Positions 13,215-24,122 of a stretch of 64,000 bases of DNA are shown here, one piece after another. Position 1 is the first letter of the stretch, and every line of letters begins with the position of its first letter. The notes beneath the pieces are model-generated. The model did no database searches. It saw only the letters and a program-made list of their open reading frames with translations, and was not told the origin of the DNA. Made by a program: the position numbers and the translations under genes. The stretch comes from Molossus alvarezi (taxonomy: Eukaryota; Chordata; Mammalia; Chiroptera; Molossidae). The stretch is taken from positions 23,916,488-23,980,487 of the forward strand of contig CM073898.1 in NCBI GenBank assembly GCA_037176705.1. The letters run 5' to 3'.

Positions 13215-13358
13215 CTTATCCCTCATATTCTGTGTATTTTACTTACACTGTTGTTTCCCTCACTGGGATGTGCAGGCGGCCCTCGTTCCTCGCGGTCAAT
13301 CAGGTCCAGACTCGGCTGCGATAAGGGAATTTCCGCGAAGCAGGATTCTTGATCCAAG

Positions 13359-13481
13359 CAGTCGTCCCTCGCCACTTCGGCTTCCATTCCGTGGCTTCAC
13401 TCCAAATATAGTATAGCATTTGAAAAAGCCACGACAGAGTGAAGCCACGAAAGTCGAGGATGAACTGGGGAGGGACGACTG
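13359..13481. mobile_element. Short inverted-repeat DNA element (MITE, Tigger/pogo-like ends)
   Basis: The ends cagtcgtccctc and gagggacgactg are perfect 12-bp inverted repeats. Farther in, cgtggcttcactc at about 13392-13404 pairs with gagtgaagccacg at about 13437-13449. The whole 123 bp is thus an imperfect palindrome with a short AT-rich loop. CAGTCG-type ends recall Tigger/pogo non-autonomous elements. A clear TA duplication is not visible. Confidence 0.7.
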
Positions 13482-14690
13482 TCAACTGCACCAGGTAGAG
13501 TGTACTCGCTGCTGGACACCAGCACTGAGGACTGTCCGCACGTCACAGGCGCTCAAATACTGACGGAAGCAGTAATTTTGTGTGTAACTTTTTCTTTAGG
13601 GCTACTCTTGATACTCATTTAAACCCCATTTCTCTTAAAAACCCAATATTCTGGAAGCTATCAGGAGTGTGACAGAATCAAATGACGAGAAGTGTGAATT
13701 CTGTAATAATTATTTTTTGGATGCTTAGTGCTGCCTGACATTTTATCAGGTTTTTTTAAATCTATTATCTCAAAGCAATCAATCTCCATTTCATACATGA
13801 GAACCAACTCGGAAGTTAGTGTGTCTACAATCTCACAGACAATAACTGTCTCTGTCCAGACCCTAATCTTGCTGTGATCTTAAAGGAACCATATTTTAAT
13901 AATTAAAAGAGATGATAATTTTACATGCTGATTTAGTTGTATACTTCATACTCTTAGAATTCATTACTGTTGATGATTCTATTAAGAATTTAAATGTGAC
14001 TGTTAAACAAATAGCTACTCAAACTTGATTATTTTACTCCTGAAGCAATTAAGCTGTTCAGCCCAAGGCCGCAAGCCACCTGGGCCCTGCTGGATGGAAC
14101 AGCAAACCAAAACAGCACTATCCCGGGAGTTCACAGATGCTAAGGTAATTACCATCCCAACTTCAAGACACGCAGCCCTGAGAACATCCTGAGGGATCTG
14201 GTCCCAAATTCTTCATCTCCAAAGCAAGCTCCCCAGAGCAATGCCTCTCTTGACAAGCTTCCAGAGCTTTCTGCCTCCTCGGAGGAAACGAGCCAGTCGG
14301 AATAGCAGGCCTACCTGAGGATTGCAAGGAGAGTGGTGGACCTGCTCTGGGCCCAACACAGTCAAGGTTCCAGGTGAAGAGCTCCTGTTAAGGGATCCGA
14401 AGCCAGCAGGTTGGTGAGGGGAAGGTTAGAGAAGAAAGGGACACCATAACAGGGCTTGGAGACACCTCCTGGTCCCCCCCATGCTTTGCTCTGTCCAGTG
14501 CAGACAGAAGGGTGTTTTCTTGGGCATGGTTGCCACCTTCCAGGTGAGGTCCAAACCCCTCCTCACCTTAAGGTACAGACAGGCCTCAATCTTAGAATCA
14601 GCTCCACAGATCTAAATACATTTGAGGTCACCTAGGGACTGGAAGGTATGATTTTTTTTCTTTCTTTGATGATCTGTATAGATTTAGAGA
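13482..14690. other. No gene recognised; unique sequence
   Basis: 14041-14590 is more GC-rich than its surroundings and free of bat SINEs, but has no open frame with family resemblance. Confidence 0.45.
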
Positions 14691-14699
14691 TTTAGAAAT

Positions 14700-14850
14700 G
14701 TGCTGATTACTCAACCAACAAATATTTGAGTACTTTCCATATAGTAAGGCACCAGGAGAGGTGCTAAGGGTAATACAAGAAAAACAAACATGGTCCCTGC
14801 CTCAAGGAGCTTACAGAGACAGAAGCAAACAATGACCATTAACTGTTTTA
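14700..14850. repeat. Ancient mammal-wide repeat (L2/MIR class)
   Basis: caacaaatatttgagtactt, aggcaccaggagaggtgcta and ggtccctgcctcaaggagct recall the same ancient repeat as at 1110-1470. Confidence 0.55.
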
Positions 14851-15382
14851 TTTTGTTAGGTGACCAGCAGTACTTAATTTGTAAAATCTGAGTGAAGGAT
14901 GGAGTAGAATAAAGGCATTCAGAATAAAACTCTTGACACTACGGGCTACCCATGCCTCAAAAAATCCACAAGATTTTGAATATGTGAAATAAACTTATAT
15001 CTTCCTTGCCAATCTTCATACTCCCAAAATAATTTCTAAAAATCAAACATAATACAATTTTTACATGTTTATTTGCAGAGGCAAGCTGTATATAACTTAC
15101 ATCCAGGGCACAAATCTGCCTGGATCCGCAATCTGCAAGTTCAAAAGTAAAATCGTTTCTGCCTCCAGAAAGCAATGTTTCTAAAGAGAGAAAAAAAGTT
15201 TGCTTGCTTTTTCAATTAGAATAACTACATGTGTATCCCTAAGTACCCTACAGCAAAGAGAAACAGGAGCTTATTGTCTTGCTTGTTCAAAAGGCTGGCC
15301 AAAAGGAATAAGCAAAAGTCTGAATGTTTTAGAGTTGGGAGAAAGCCTGATTTCTCTGACCATGAGACAGAAAAACAAAGCT

Positions 15383-15670
15383 TTTGCCCTGGCTGGTTTG
15401 GCTCAGCAGTTAAGAGTGTCCGGCCACGGACCAATGAGTCGTGGGTTCAATTCTAGTCAAGGGTGTGTACCTCGGTTGCAGTTTGGTCCCCAGCTCTGGT
15501 GGGGAGGCAACCGGCCAATATGTCTAACATCGATGCCTCTCTCTCTCTCTCTGTATGTGTGTGCGTATATATCCCTCCCCGCTCCACTCTATCTGAAGAT
15601 AAATAGAAAAAAAAAAAATATATATATATATATATATCTCCTCAGGTGAGAATTTAAAAAGAAAAAAAAA
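15383..15670 (+). mobile_element. VES SINE with perfect TSD
   Basis: Full copy from gccctggctggtttggctca to an A/TA-rich tail that has expanded to (TA)n at 15619-15638. Flanks agaaaaacaaagct at 15369-15382 and 15671-15684 are identical. Confidence 0.94.
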
Positions 15671-15689
15671 AGAAAAACAAAGCTCTCAC

Positions 15690-16515
15690 TTAAGTGGATT
15701 GTTAGATATTTCGGTTAAGCCTGCATATTTTTAAAATCCGTGAATGGTAAATTGGTAGAATTTAACTGTAATGTTGTTAGCTCTGAGGGGGACTCTACTA
15801 TTAACATTATTTACATGGTATATATGCTGTATCTAAATATTCCATTCATTTTAAATGCATAAGGCTTCATGTTTATCTGCAAGCTATATACAGAACTATT
15901 GCTTTTCCTGTCAACGGAGTGCTGAGACATTTACCATTGTAAAAGCATCCCTACATAGCAGTTGAGTGAGGGTGTCAGGAGTGTTATTTATCAATGACTG
16001 TCAAAAAATATGTGAGACCACTGAGTACTTTTTCTAAAATATACATGGAGTGAAATTATTCCATTAATAGGATACTCTAAAATTTGTAGGCTCAGGAGTC
16101 TACAAAGAAAAAGATGTAAACACGTTTTTAAAATGTTTTCAAAAGCAGTCAAAATCATTCAAAACAGAAGTGATCCTATAAAAATGATTCTGTCTTTTCA
16201 CTTGGCCACATCAGGACATTTTCTACATGTCTAGTCTTCCTTCTCATGTGCAAACAACACAGCATGCAGGCCTATTAATATAGCTTCCTAAACAGAATAA
16301 AAGCTATGTTGTCTGACACGTTACCGGGGGCTCTAGGATACTTCTGATGTATTTCCTAAAAACCGTTAGATAAAAGGGACCAATAACAAGTCAGAGGTCA
16401 GCTTCCCAGGCCATGTAAAGAGAAAGGGAGCCAATGGGTGGTGGGCTCTTCCTTCAAGGTATGGTAAGCCAATAGAGTTATTAGCTTACCCAAGTTATTT
16501 AGCACCCAAGTAAAT
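15690..16515. other. No gene recognised; unique AT-rich sequence
   Basis: No SINE, L1 or open frame of note. Confidence 0.45.
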
Positions 16516-16522
16516 TATTTCT

Positions 16523-16608
16523 TTTTTTTTTTTTTTTTTTTTTTGGTACGTGCCCCTAGCGGGAACCGAGGGCCAATGCTCCAACGGCTGAGCCAAACTG
16601 GCCAGGGC
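16523..16608 (-). mobile_element. Short VES SINE: head plus tail only
   Basis: Minus-strand copy of 86 bp. A long T run is followed directly by ggtacgtgcccctagcggga and the tRNA-like head; the CT-rich middle and gaggata motif of normal VES are absent. It shares its tail junction and two substitutions (ccccta, gctccaac) with the copy at 59082-59187. Short flanking repeat tatttct at 16516-16522 and 16609-16615. About 20 bp are also missing inside the head. Confidence 0.8.
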
Positions 16609-19600
16609 TATTTCTGATGACATTTTTGTTCTACAGTAAGTTAACCATTTTAAAGAAAAAAATTTTGCCTTGGTGCCATTCCCACAAAAAAGTAATTGAA
16701 CATTAGTATTCTTCAACATTGCAGCACATTTTATATAAACCACAAGCATTTTTACAACTCATGCTTAACATTCAATTTTGCTTTCCGTGCAGTTTTTAAT
16801 TAAAGAAAGTTTTTCAGTTTGGGAATTCTCATTTGTGGGTGATGGGTTTCCTTGCCATTACCCTTAATTTGACGCTGCTATTAGATGAGGTAATTCAAAA
16901 ATATCTTTGGTTTGACTGGAAACATGGTACATGCAGTGGATCTTATGAGGACACGAACAACTCTGGCACATGAATTAGTAAATACGAACTCTAGTTCTCC
17001 AAGCGCTATTTAACAGATGTTTTGCTGGGGGCTCTCCTCCACATCACTGGATTAATGATCTCTTTAAAGAGGCACACAGGGAAAGTAACTGTGAGTTAGC
17101 ATCTGGATCGTCTTCATGTAAGGTGAGTGGCTAAATCACCAAGGACAAGAGAATGTTCTATGAAACAGTCCCTTCCTATTAGCAGGATATGGCAGATTTT
17201 GTTCACCCAAATAGACGGAAACCACCATCACCTTTTTGTCTAATAACAACTAGGAATAAGATAGAGGTTAAGGATTTGAAGGATTTAAGTGAAATTCAAC
17301 GTGAGTCATTTTTTTGTTTGGTGGATTTTGGATTGTTTGGTTTTGAAAGTATACAAAATACACGAAATTAGTGTTCCAGAAAATACTGATTCCAATTTTC
17401 AGAGATGTATGTAAGTGCTCTTCTGTAGAACTGAGGTGCCCCAATCAATGTAAACAACAGGTATCATTGAGAAGTAACACGCTTCAAGGTATGTTGTTGG
17501 GTCAAAGGGTGCCGCTGGACTCCCAGGTATTCCTAGGGAGTACCTTAAGTGCCATGACAATTCTGGGACCCCCCTCAAAACCACAGTGGTGGCCTTGGGA
17601 AGTGCAATGCAAGTCAGAATACCACTCTGAACTTGGGCTGACCCCAGGGGTCCATCAGTCCATGAAAAACCTGGAGTCCTATTGACCTTCTGAGCTATAT
17701 TAATCAAGCAAATAATGTCTCAGTTTTCATTAAAAGGGACAAAAAGGACATTTCTGACACTATTGAAAAATGTGTACATACCAAAGGATTTAACATTCAT
17801 TCCTACAACAGCAAAGAAGAGTGGATAGTTTCAAGAACGCCAGAGGGGTATCTCTTAGGTTCCACAAAATATTATGACTCCAGATTGGAACAAAGAGATT
17901 GTGAGCTCTGGGCAGGGGAAGCCCTTGAAAAATAATGTTGATCTGAAGGAGCAAGGGAAAGCACAAGGCTGATGCTTGTATAACAAGTAGCCAAACAAAA
18001 ATAAAAACACATTAAATTTATATACATATGTTTCTAATTTTTAAAAATTATGTAACTGAACACTTGAAAAAAATAAACCTGTGTCCCTGAAAGTATCATT
18101 GATCCAATCTTATTGGGGTATTTTCATTTTAGTGGCTTTCCAAAGGTCCAAACTCTCTATAATGATAAACTTCTCCACCATTCTCACAATTAGTAATTAA
18201 GAATGGTTCATTATTTTGGATTTACATTTACTTCATCTAATACCCATTTATTTTTCTGTACCCCTCTACAAGCCCCCCCCCAGTAACAAAATCAGGTTAT
18301 ATTAAAGTATTTTAACTGCAAGTCCACTATATTCCAAATCTGACAAATATTTCAATTCATGAGACACCTATAGCACATTATCTGTATTTGTACACTTTAT
18401 TTAAAAACAATAATACACTTAGAGCCACCAAAAGAGGATATCTCAATTAGCTTATCCATACCCTGAATTTACAAAAGAAACTTCTTGCACCACAAAAATT
18501 AGCATTTGGATTAATGTACATTAATTGATATTATAACTATTTTTAAATTACCTGAAGATCAAACACTCTAGCCCAGGGCTCACCAGTTGGGGGGTAGGGG
18601 AGTGAAGTTATTTAGGAATCTTAACTGATGATGCCCCAAGGCCAGCTCTAGTAAACTGAAGTTGAGAAAACATAAAGTAACCAACAGATTTCAGGATTAC
18701 AAATAAGTGGTTCCCCCTAGAAACAGTTATTAGATCATATAGTTGGGATGGGTGTAGGGGATAACTCCTAATCTGGATTGGAAAAAATTGCATGGCGAAG
18801 GGGATTGTATTAGTTTCTCACAAGAGGCAAACCTCAGCCAAACAACGAGGAGAAAGCAGGGAGGGAGGTATGTGATACACAGAAGACTTTCTGATCACTG
18901 GTAACACCAAATTTAGCAGCTCTCTACAAATCAACTGAAATACCATTCTCTGAGACATTTTCAGAAAGGAGCTAACATACAACCAGGGAAAAATCATTCT
19001 ACATAAACAAGGCACTCACGGGTTCACAGCCTGTTAAAAACCCAGGCAGACGTTAAGTTAATCTAAATTAAAATGAACTTTCTAATTTGCATCAGAGGGA
19101 TGACAAACATGTGGTCCCAGTTAAATCAAATCTACAACTTGGGTGGGAAAGATCCAGAAAAGTCTGACCCCTAAGCACTACCTCAGGAACACTGCTAGAA
19201 TAAATAAATGGAATCTAGGGATCTCTGTTTGGCCTAATGCTTTTTAAAGAATTTCTTTTTTTAAATGATGCAACTTGTTAAATACTTTGTCAACCTTCTG
19301 TCCCTTACACTGACATGGAGACCCAGTTGGATAATGAATATAGCCAATTACTAAGCCCTCAGGGGCAGAAGTAAAAATTATTCCAATCACTTACCAATGA
19401 CCTGTCCTCCGTTTTTAATCACAGCTATTAAGTCTTTGGGACCTTCCCCTAAAGCAAACCTTGGGATTTATACATTTCACAAAAATATACATATAATTTC
19501 TGTCAGCAACTACTTTTGTACAACTTGAATCCCAGTGTCAAACACTTAAAGGTCTGCAATTATATAAATAACTAAATGAGTAACATAGTAATGGAGGCAA

Positions 19601-20448
19601 CTGCTGAGTAAATAAAATTAATGATTATGTACTTAATAGCCTTGAAATCTCTTTCAAAGAATAAAGCTGAAGAAAATTATACTTAGAGCTCTTTTTTTCA
19701 TATAAATTCAATAACAGTTTGGCTCTTGGCTGAAAACACCACACAGACATACATACTAACCAGAGTTTAAGTATCTCAACTATCAACATTGATGATAAAA
19801 TTTAAGCAGTTCAAAAGAAAACCAAAATTTAATTATGTCTTTCAATCTGATTTGTGACATCTTAGTTCAATATAACTTAAATGACAAAGCCTGAGAAAAG
19901 CACCAACACAGATTTTTAAATTGCATCCAGCCATCATTTCAGATGTCATAAAGATTTGCTTTCGTTACAATGGCAGCAATGACAAAGAGGTAGATATGAA
20001 AGATGCCACTTAAATACTCTTCTTAGGCGGAATTTTAACTAGTTCAAGGTGTTTAATCTAAAAATAATTTTTACTAGCTGAATCTTCATTACATAAGAAT
20101 TTCACGACATGCTCTTGTGTAAGGACATATATATGAAGTACTAAAAAAAAGTGAGATTTTAAAAACTACATTTACTTAGCCAACATTAATGAGATCCCAT
20201 AATGTTTGTGAATCAGTAATTTCTCCTTTTACCTGAACTTGACTATAATTAAATAAGAGTTATTTTCTTCTCTACTGAAATTTTTAGGAATTCACATTAA
20301 AAAATCTTGGAAAGTATAAATGGTGCTCAGAAGAGCACAAAGCGCATGAAATGTCCCCTGAAGTCCTAGAAGCTGAGCAGATACATTGAAAAGACATTGA
20401 TGGTCACAAATCAGGACCTTCACAGATTGACTCGCGTGCATGAGCACA

Positions 20449-20451
<3 letters not shown>

Positions 20452-20498
<47 letters not shown>
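20452..20498. repeat. (CA)n microsatellite
   Basis: About 23 uninterrupted CA units followed by a short TC tract at 20505-20518. Confidence 0.97.
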
Positions 20499-20931
20499 AC
20501 ACTCATTCTCTCTCTCTCATTCTCCCCCTCCCCCCCAAATTCAATCCTCATCCTCACTGTAAGGCTGCAGTTGTATTTTTTTTTTAAAGGCACCTCTCAT
20601 TCTCTAGCTATTGCCTTCTTGATAATCTGTTTTGTTAACAATCCTGACTAGTCAATGGAAATATTTCAGTACTGAGAATGGAATATTTTTCAATTCACAT
20701 TTAAAAAAGCCAAGTTTTCTTACATTCAGTTTTTAATAAACTAGAATGACAGTCTTTAAAACAAGCATGCTAGCCTATAATGAATATAGTATTTACAGTA
20801 ATTTAAACATTTAGAACTATGTATTATACTGCAAAAGCAAACAGCACAACACTCATCATACTCATCATTACCTGCTGTGTACACTACTTCCAAAAACGAA
20901 AATACAAAACAGTAAAATGCACCTATGGTTT

Positions 20932-20996
20932 TATATATATATATATAATATATATATTATATATATTCTTATAATATATATAATATATATTTATAA
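20932..20996. repeat. (TA)n-rich microsatellite
   Basis: Interrupted TA units with self-complementary structure. Confidence 0.9.
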
Positions 20997-23549
20997 AATA
21001 TACATACATTTTAGACATCTTCAAATAAATCTTCATCTCCAAAAGAAATTTATAGCAAGAATACTGAAGGAATGAAAGTCAAATAAAAAATTTCTCACAA
21101 AGTTCATCATCAGTGATGCAGCTCAATTGCTCCCCTTTCAGTCATAACTAAAACGATTATAAAAGCTAAATACTTTGCATAACTAATTATCTGTTTAATG
21201 GCAAAAATTGATAAACTTGTTCAATAGAAAAATACTGAAGGTCATTATATCACTTATGTTAAATCTTTCTCTATGGTTCGAGCAGCAAATGAGCTCCATG
21301 TGACAGCTGAGTTTTGAGAAGGTGCTGCAAGCTCCCAGAGATGTATCCACAGCATATGAAAATAAGGCAGGAACCCACATCTCCTGATGATTTTCATACT
21401 ATTCCAATACATTTCATCCACAATATTTACAATCAAAGCCCTATAAAAGCATGTTAATGACTGTGTGAATTGTGATTTTTTTCATTTTGTGAATTTTGTT
21501 CGCCTTTCTAAGAGGCTAAGGGGAAAGTCAGACACACGTATATATTTCCATCTGGCTGGAAGACAGCTTTGGCTCATTGCTAGGCTGACATCACACAGCG
21601 CTAGCAGAGAGGAATCTGTTTCTGTGCACAGTCTCCAGTGGCACAGCACGGGCTTCCTAAGGAACCTGCAACAGTTCCATCATTTGCACTACAGTCTACT
21701 ATCTCATGGTTATTTTCCACTCACAAACAGAAAAATGTCAGCCATGAGGTATAAAATGCACGTGAAGAGAAAGTCTTGGTTTTGAGAATTTCAGTGACAT
21801 AAGAAGGTATTGAAGACCTTGGAAGGTAGTTAAAGCAATAACTGGCAGAACAATAGCTTTGTAGTTGTCCATCATAAATACACCAAAGACGGGCACCTGG
21901 CTAGTTTACAGTATCCTTCTATAAATATTAGGTTAGCCAACAGCATTATTTTACTCTGTGAAAAACCAAAAGATGAATTCAACAAACACAATGTGGAATT
22001 CCATAATTTGCCTGGGAATATAAACATTCACCTGGTATGTAGCTCAGCTATGATATGGAAGCTCATGTCCAGGTCAATCCAATTGATTATACAAGAGCCC
22101 TTGAGCACACTGTTAACCAATGCTCAGATGAAATGACAAGGTAGCTGTGTCAAAATATTAAAATATATTGTATATCAACCAAGCAAGTTTAGTACAGGTC
22201 CTTAACTTTAAAGAAAATTTGCCTGTGTATTGCAGAATTCTATAAGAAGATAAGCAGTAATTTTAAAGAAAAACAGTCAATCAACATCTACATCAATGCC
22301 AGAATACTTCTTCAAGGAGAAATATCATTAGAGGTGCGACTGTTATGACAATGGAATATGTGGGGAAAGGAATGTAGGAATTGTATTAAAAGGTTAAAAT
22401 ATTTATGGATATGGATTCTGTAAAGTCTGAGAACCTATTATATATTCATCTTGCTGAAAAGTTGCACATTAGTAATTTACTTCTAAATTCTAGATTGATC
22501 TCTGACATTCTGAGTAAATAAGAGTGTGTAAGGAAAAGCAAGAGTTGCAGGGACATGGTCTGTACACCAGATTCAAAGAATGAGGTCATGGAATCCCAAG
22601 AACTGACCATGTCAGTCAGAGGCAAGGAGTTCAGGGTTTTCCCCAGAAACAATATTGGGTCACTGCCCATTAAAACATGCTGTGTTTTAAGTTAAACAAA
22701 GGAGGAGGTATAGGGAGAAGAGAGAAAACTATTTACTCAATATTACACACTGAACCCTTCCACCCAGATTTTCAAGAGGTTCTTCTTATTGGAAATGCTA
22801 ATGAGGGACTTCTGGGGCATAACACATTTGCTTTATTTAGTATGTCTGCAAAGCAGCTGAGATTAACTATACCCTTTGGACTGTTAAAACATAATTATAA
22901 ACTATTTTTTTGGTAGGTGTCAGATAATTTGAATACGAGACAAAGAAGAAAGAGCAAAGATCATCTGAAGAGTGGTTGTGTGGGTTTTGATAAATGTGTA
23001 CTTGCAAATCACCACCATCTTTTCAACCACTGTAAAGATTTGATAGATATGGAATAATCACTCTGATACTATAAATATATGAATAAAGTGAGTTTTAAAA
23101 TTAATAAAAATTATTATACAAAGATATGCCCTGCTTGCCCTTAAAAATAAACATAATCTTACACCTGAATTAAGTTAAATCCTTTAGTAAAAGCAGACTC
23201 TATCAACTACTCTTCACAATGGTGAGTGATTTTGACAGCTAAACTTTAGAATGATACCAAATCCATTTTCAAAAATGTAATACAATACAGAAATCTGCTT
23301 ACAAACTGAGTATTTGTTTAGTATTTCTGAATAATAATATATTTAACATATTATTGCATTTCTTTTTTTCCCCCATTAGGTAAAACGCTATGCCAGGTGC
23401 TATATGTGAACAGCTGAAAGGAGAGTTAAATTAAACTCATTGTAACACTGCCTGCTCATTATGCACATGGGAATTAGTACAGCAGATATGGTATAGATTA
23501 CTGTTTTGACTACCTACTGTGTCCAACAAGATTTCTCAGGGGAGAACTA

Positions 23550-23952
23550 GGTCTAAATTTCCACTCTTCCTCTACTCATTCCCAGCACGGAGCTTTTTAA
23601 TGATCCCTTACAATATGCCCTATGTACTCAATAGGGGACAAGCTAAACCTATGTTCGCTCAGGCCTGCCTAGCGAATTAGAACAACTCCAGAAATAAAAG
23701 TTCCTATTTTGGGGAAAATTTGGAACAGTTTTCAGGCTTACAGATTCAGCTGAGCTTGCAGCAACCTGGACAAACCTTTGTTTTAGAAAACAGTATACGA
23801 ATTGCAAAACTATACTTTAACAAATGTTCTCTGTGCTCCTTCAGCAGAACAAAAGGGCAGAACAACGGGTTGATTCTTGCCCTGGTCTTCTGTATCTCTT
23901 TTGTGCAGTTGGTTATTTATAAAGAGCTAGAAGGTGACGATGATGTATTCTG
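23550..23952 (-). other. STRN3: STRN3 3' untranslated region (proximal part, end not resolved)
   Basis: Repeat-free sequence follows the stop codon on the minus strand. The first poly(A)-like hexamer is ATTAAA at 23601-23596, about 350 nt past the stop; a canonical AATAAA occurs at 22837-22832, about 1.1 kb past it. Which one is used cannot be decided from sequence alone, so the 3' end given is only a minimum. Confidence 0.55.
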
Positions 23953-24122
23953 TCATACAAAGACTTTAGCTAGTGCATCAGCCCCAGCACTGGCTATATA
24001 GCATTTGGATGGGTGGAAAGCTACATCATGAATTGATTCTTCAAACTTTTTCCGATGAGCTGTGAACTCTTGGATACATGTCTTACTTTCTAGGTTCCAT
24101 AAACGTATTGAACAGTCATGAC
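23953..24122 (-). CDS. STRN3: STRN3 exon 18, coding part, with stop codon
   Basis: 170 nt of coding sequence after the acceptor atatag. It encodes [20 protein letters not shown], then [20 protein letters not shown] and a C-terminus of [15 protein letters not shown]. Stop codon TGA is at 23955-23953. It carries the end of blade 6 and blade 7, closing the propeller. Confidence 0.97.

Larger units (their letters stand above)
16616..23549. other. Repeat-poor block downstream of STRN3, no gene recognised
   Basis: About 7 kb with no VES, L1 or LTR copy I can see, in a window where such copies average about one per 1.5 kb. It contains a (CA)n and a (TA)n microsatellite. Reading frames are short and show no family match. 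It could hold distal STRN3 3' UTR, a non-coding transcript or conserved regulatory DNA; nothing in the sequence decides this. Confidence 0.5.

Noticed and set aside
20452..20498. Microsatellites and tandem CT tracts as a CRISPR-like array
   Set aside because: Simple repeats without spacers, in a mammalian genome.
22832..22837. AATAAA on the minus strand as the definite STRN3 poly(A) site
   Set aside because: It is 1.1 kb past the stop, with an ATTAAA closer; no downstream element decides between them, so it is reported only as a candidate.
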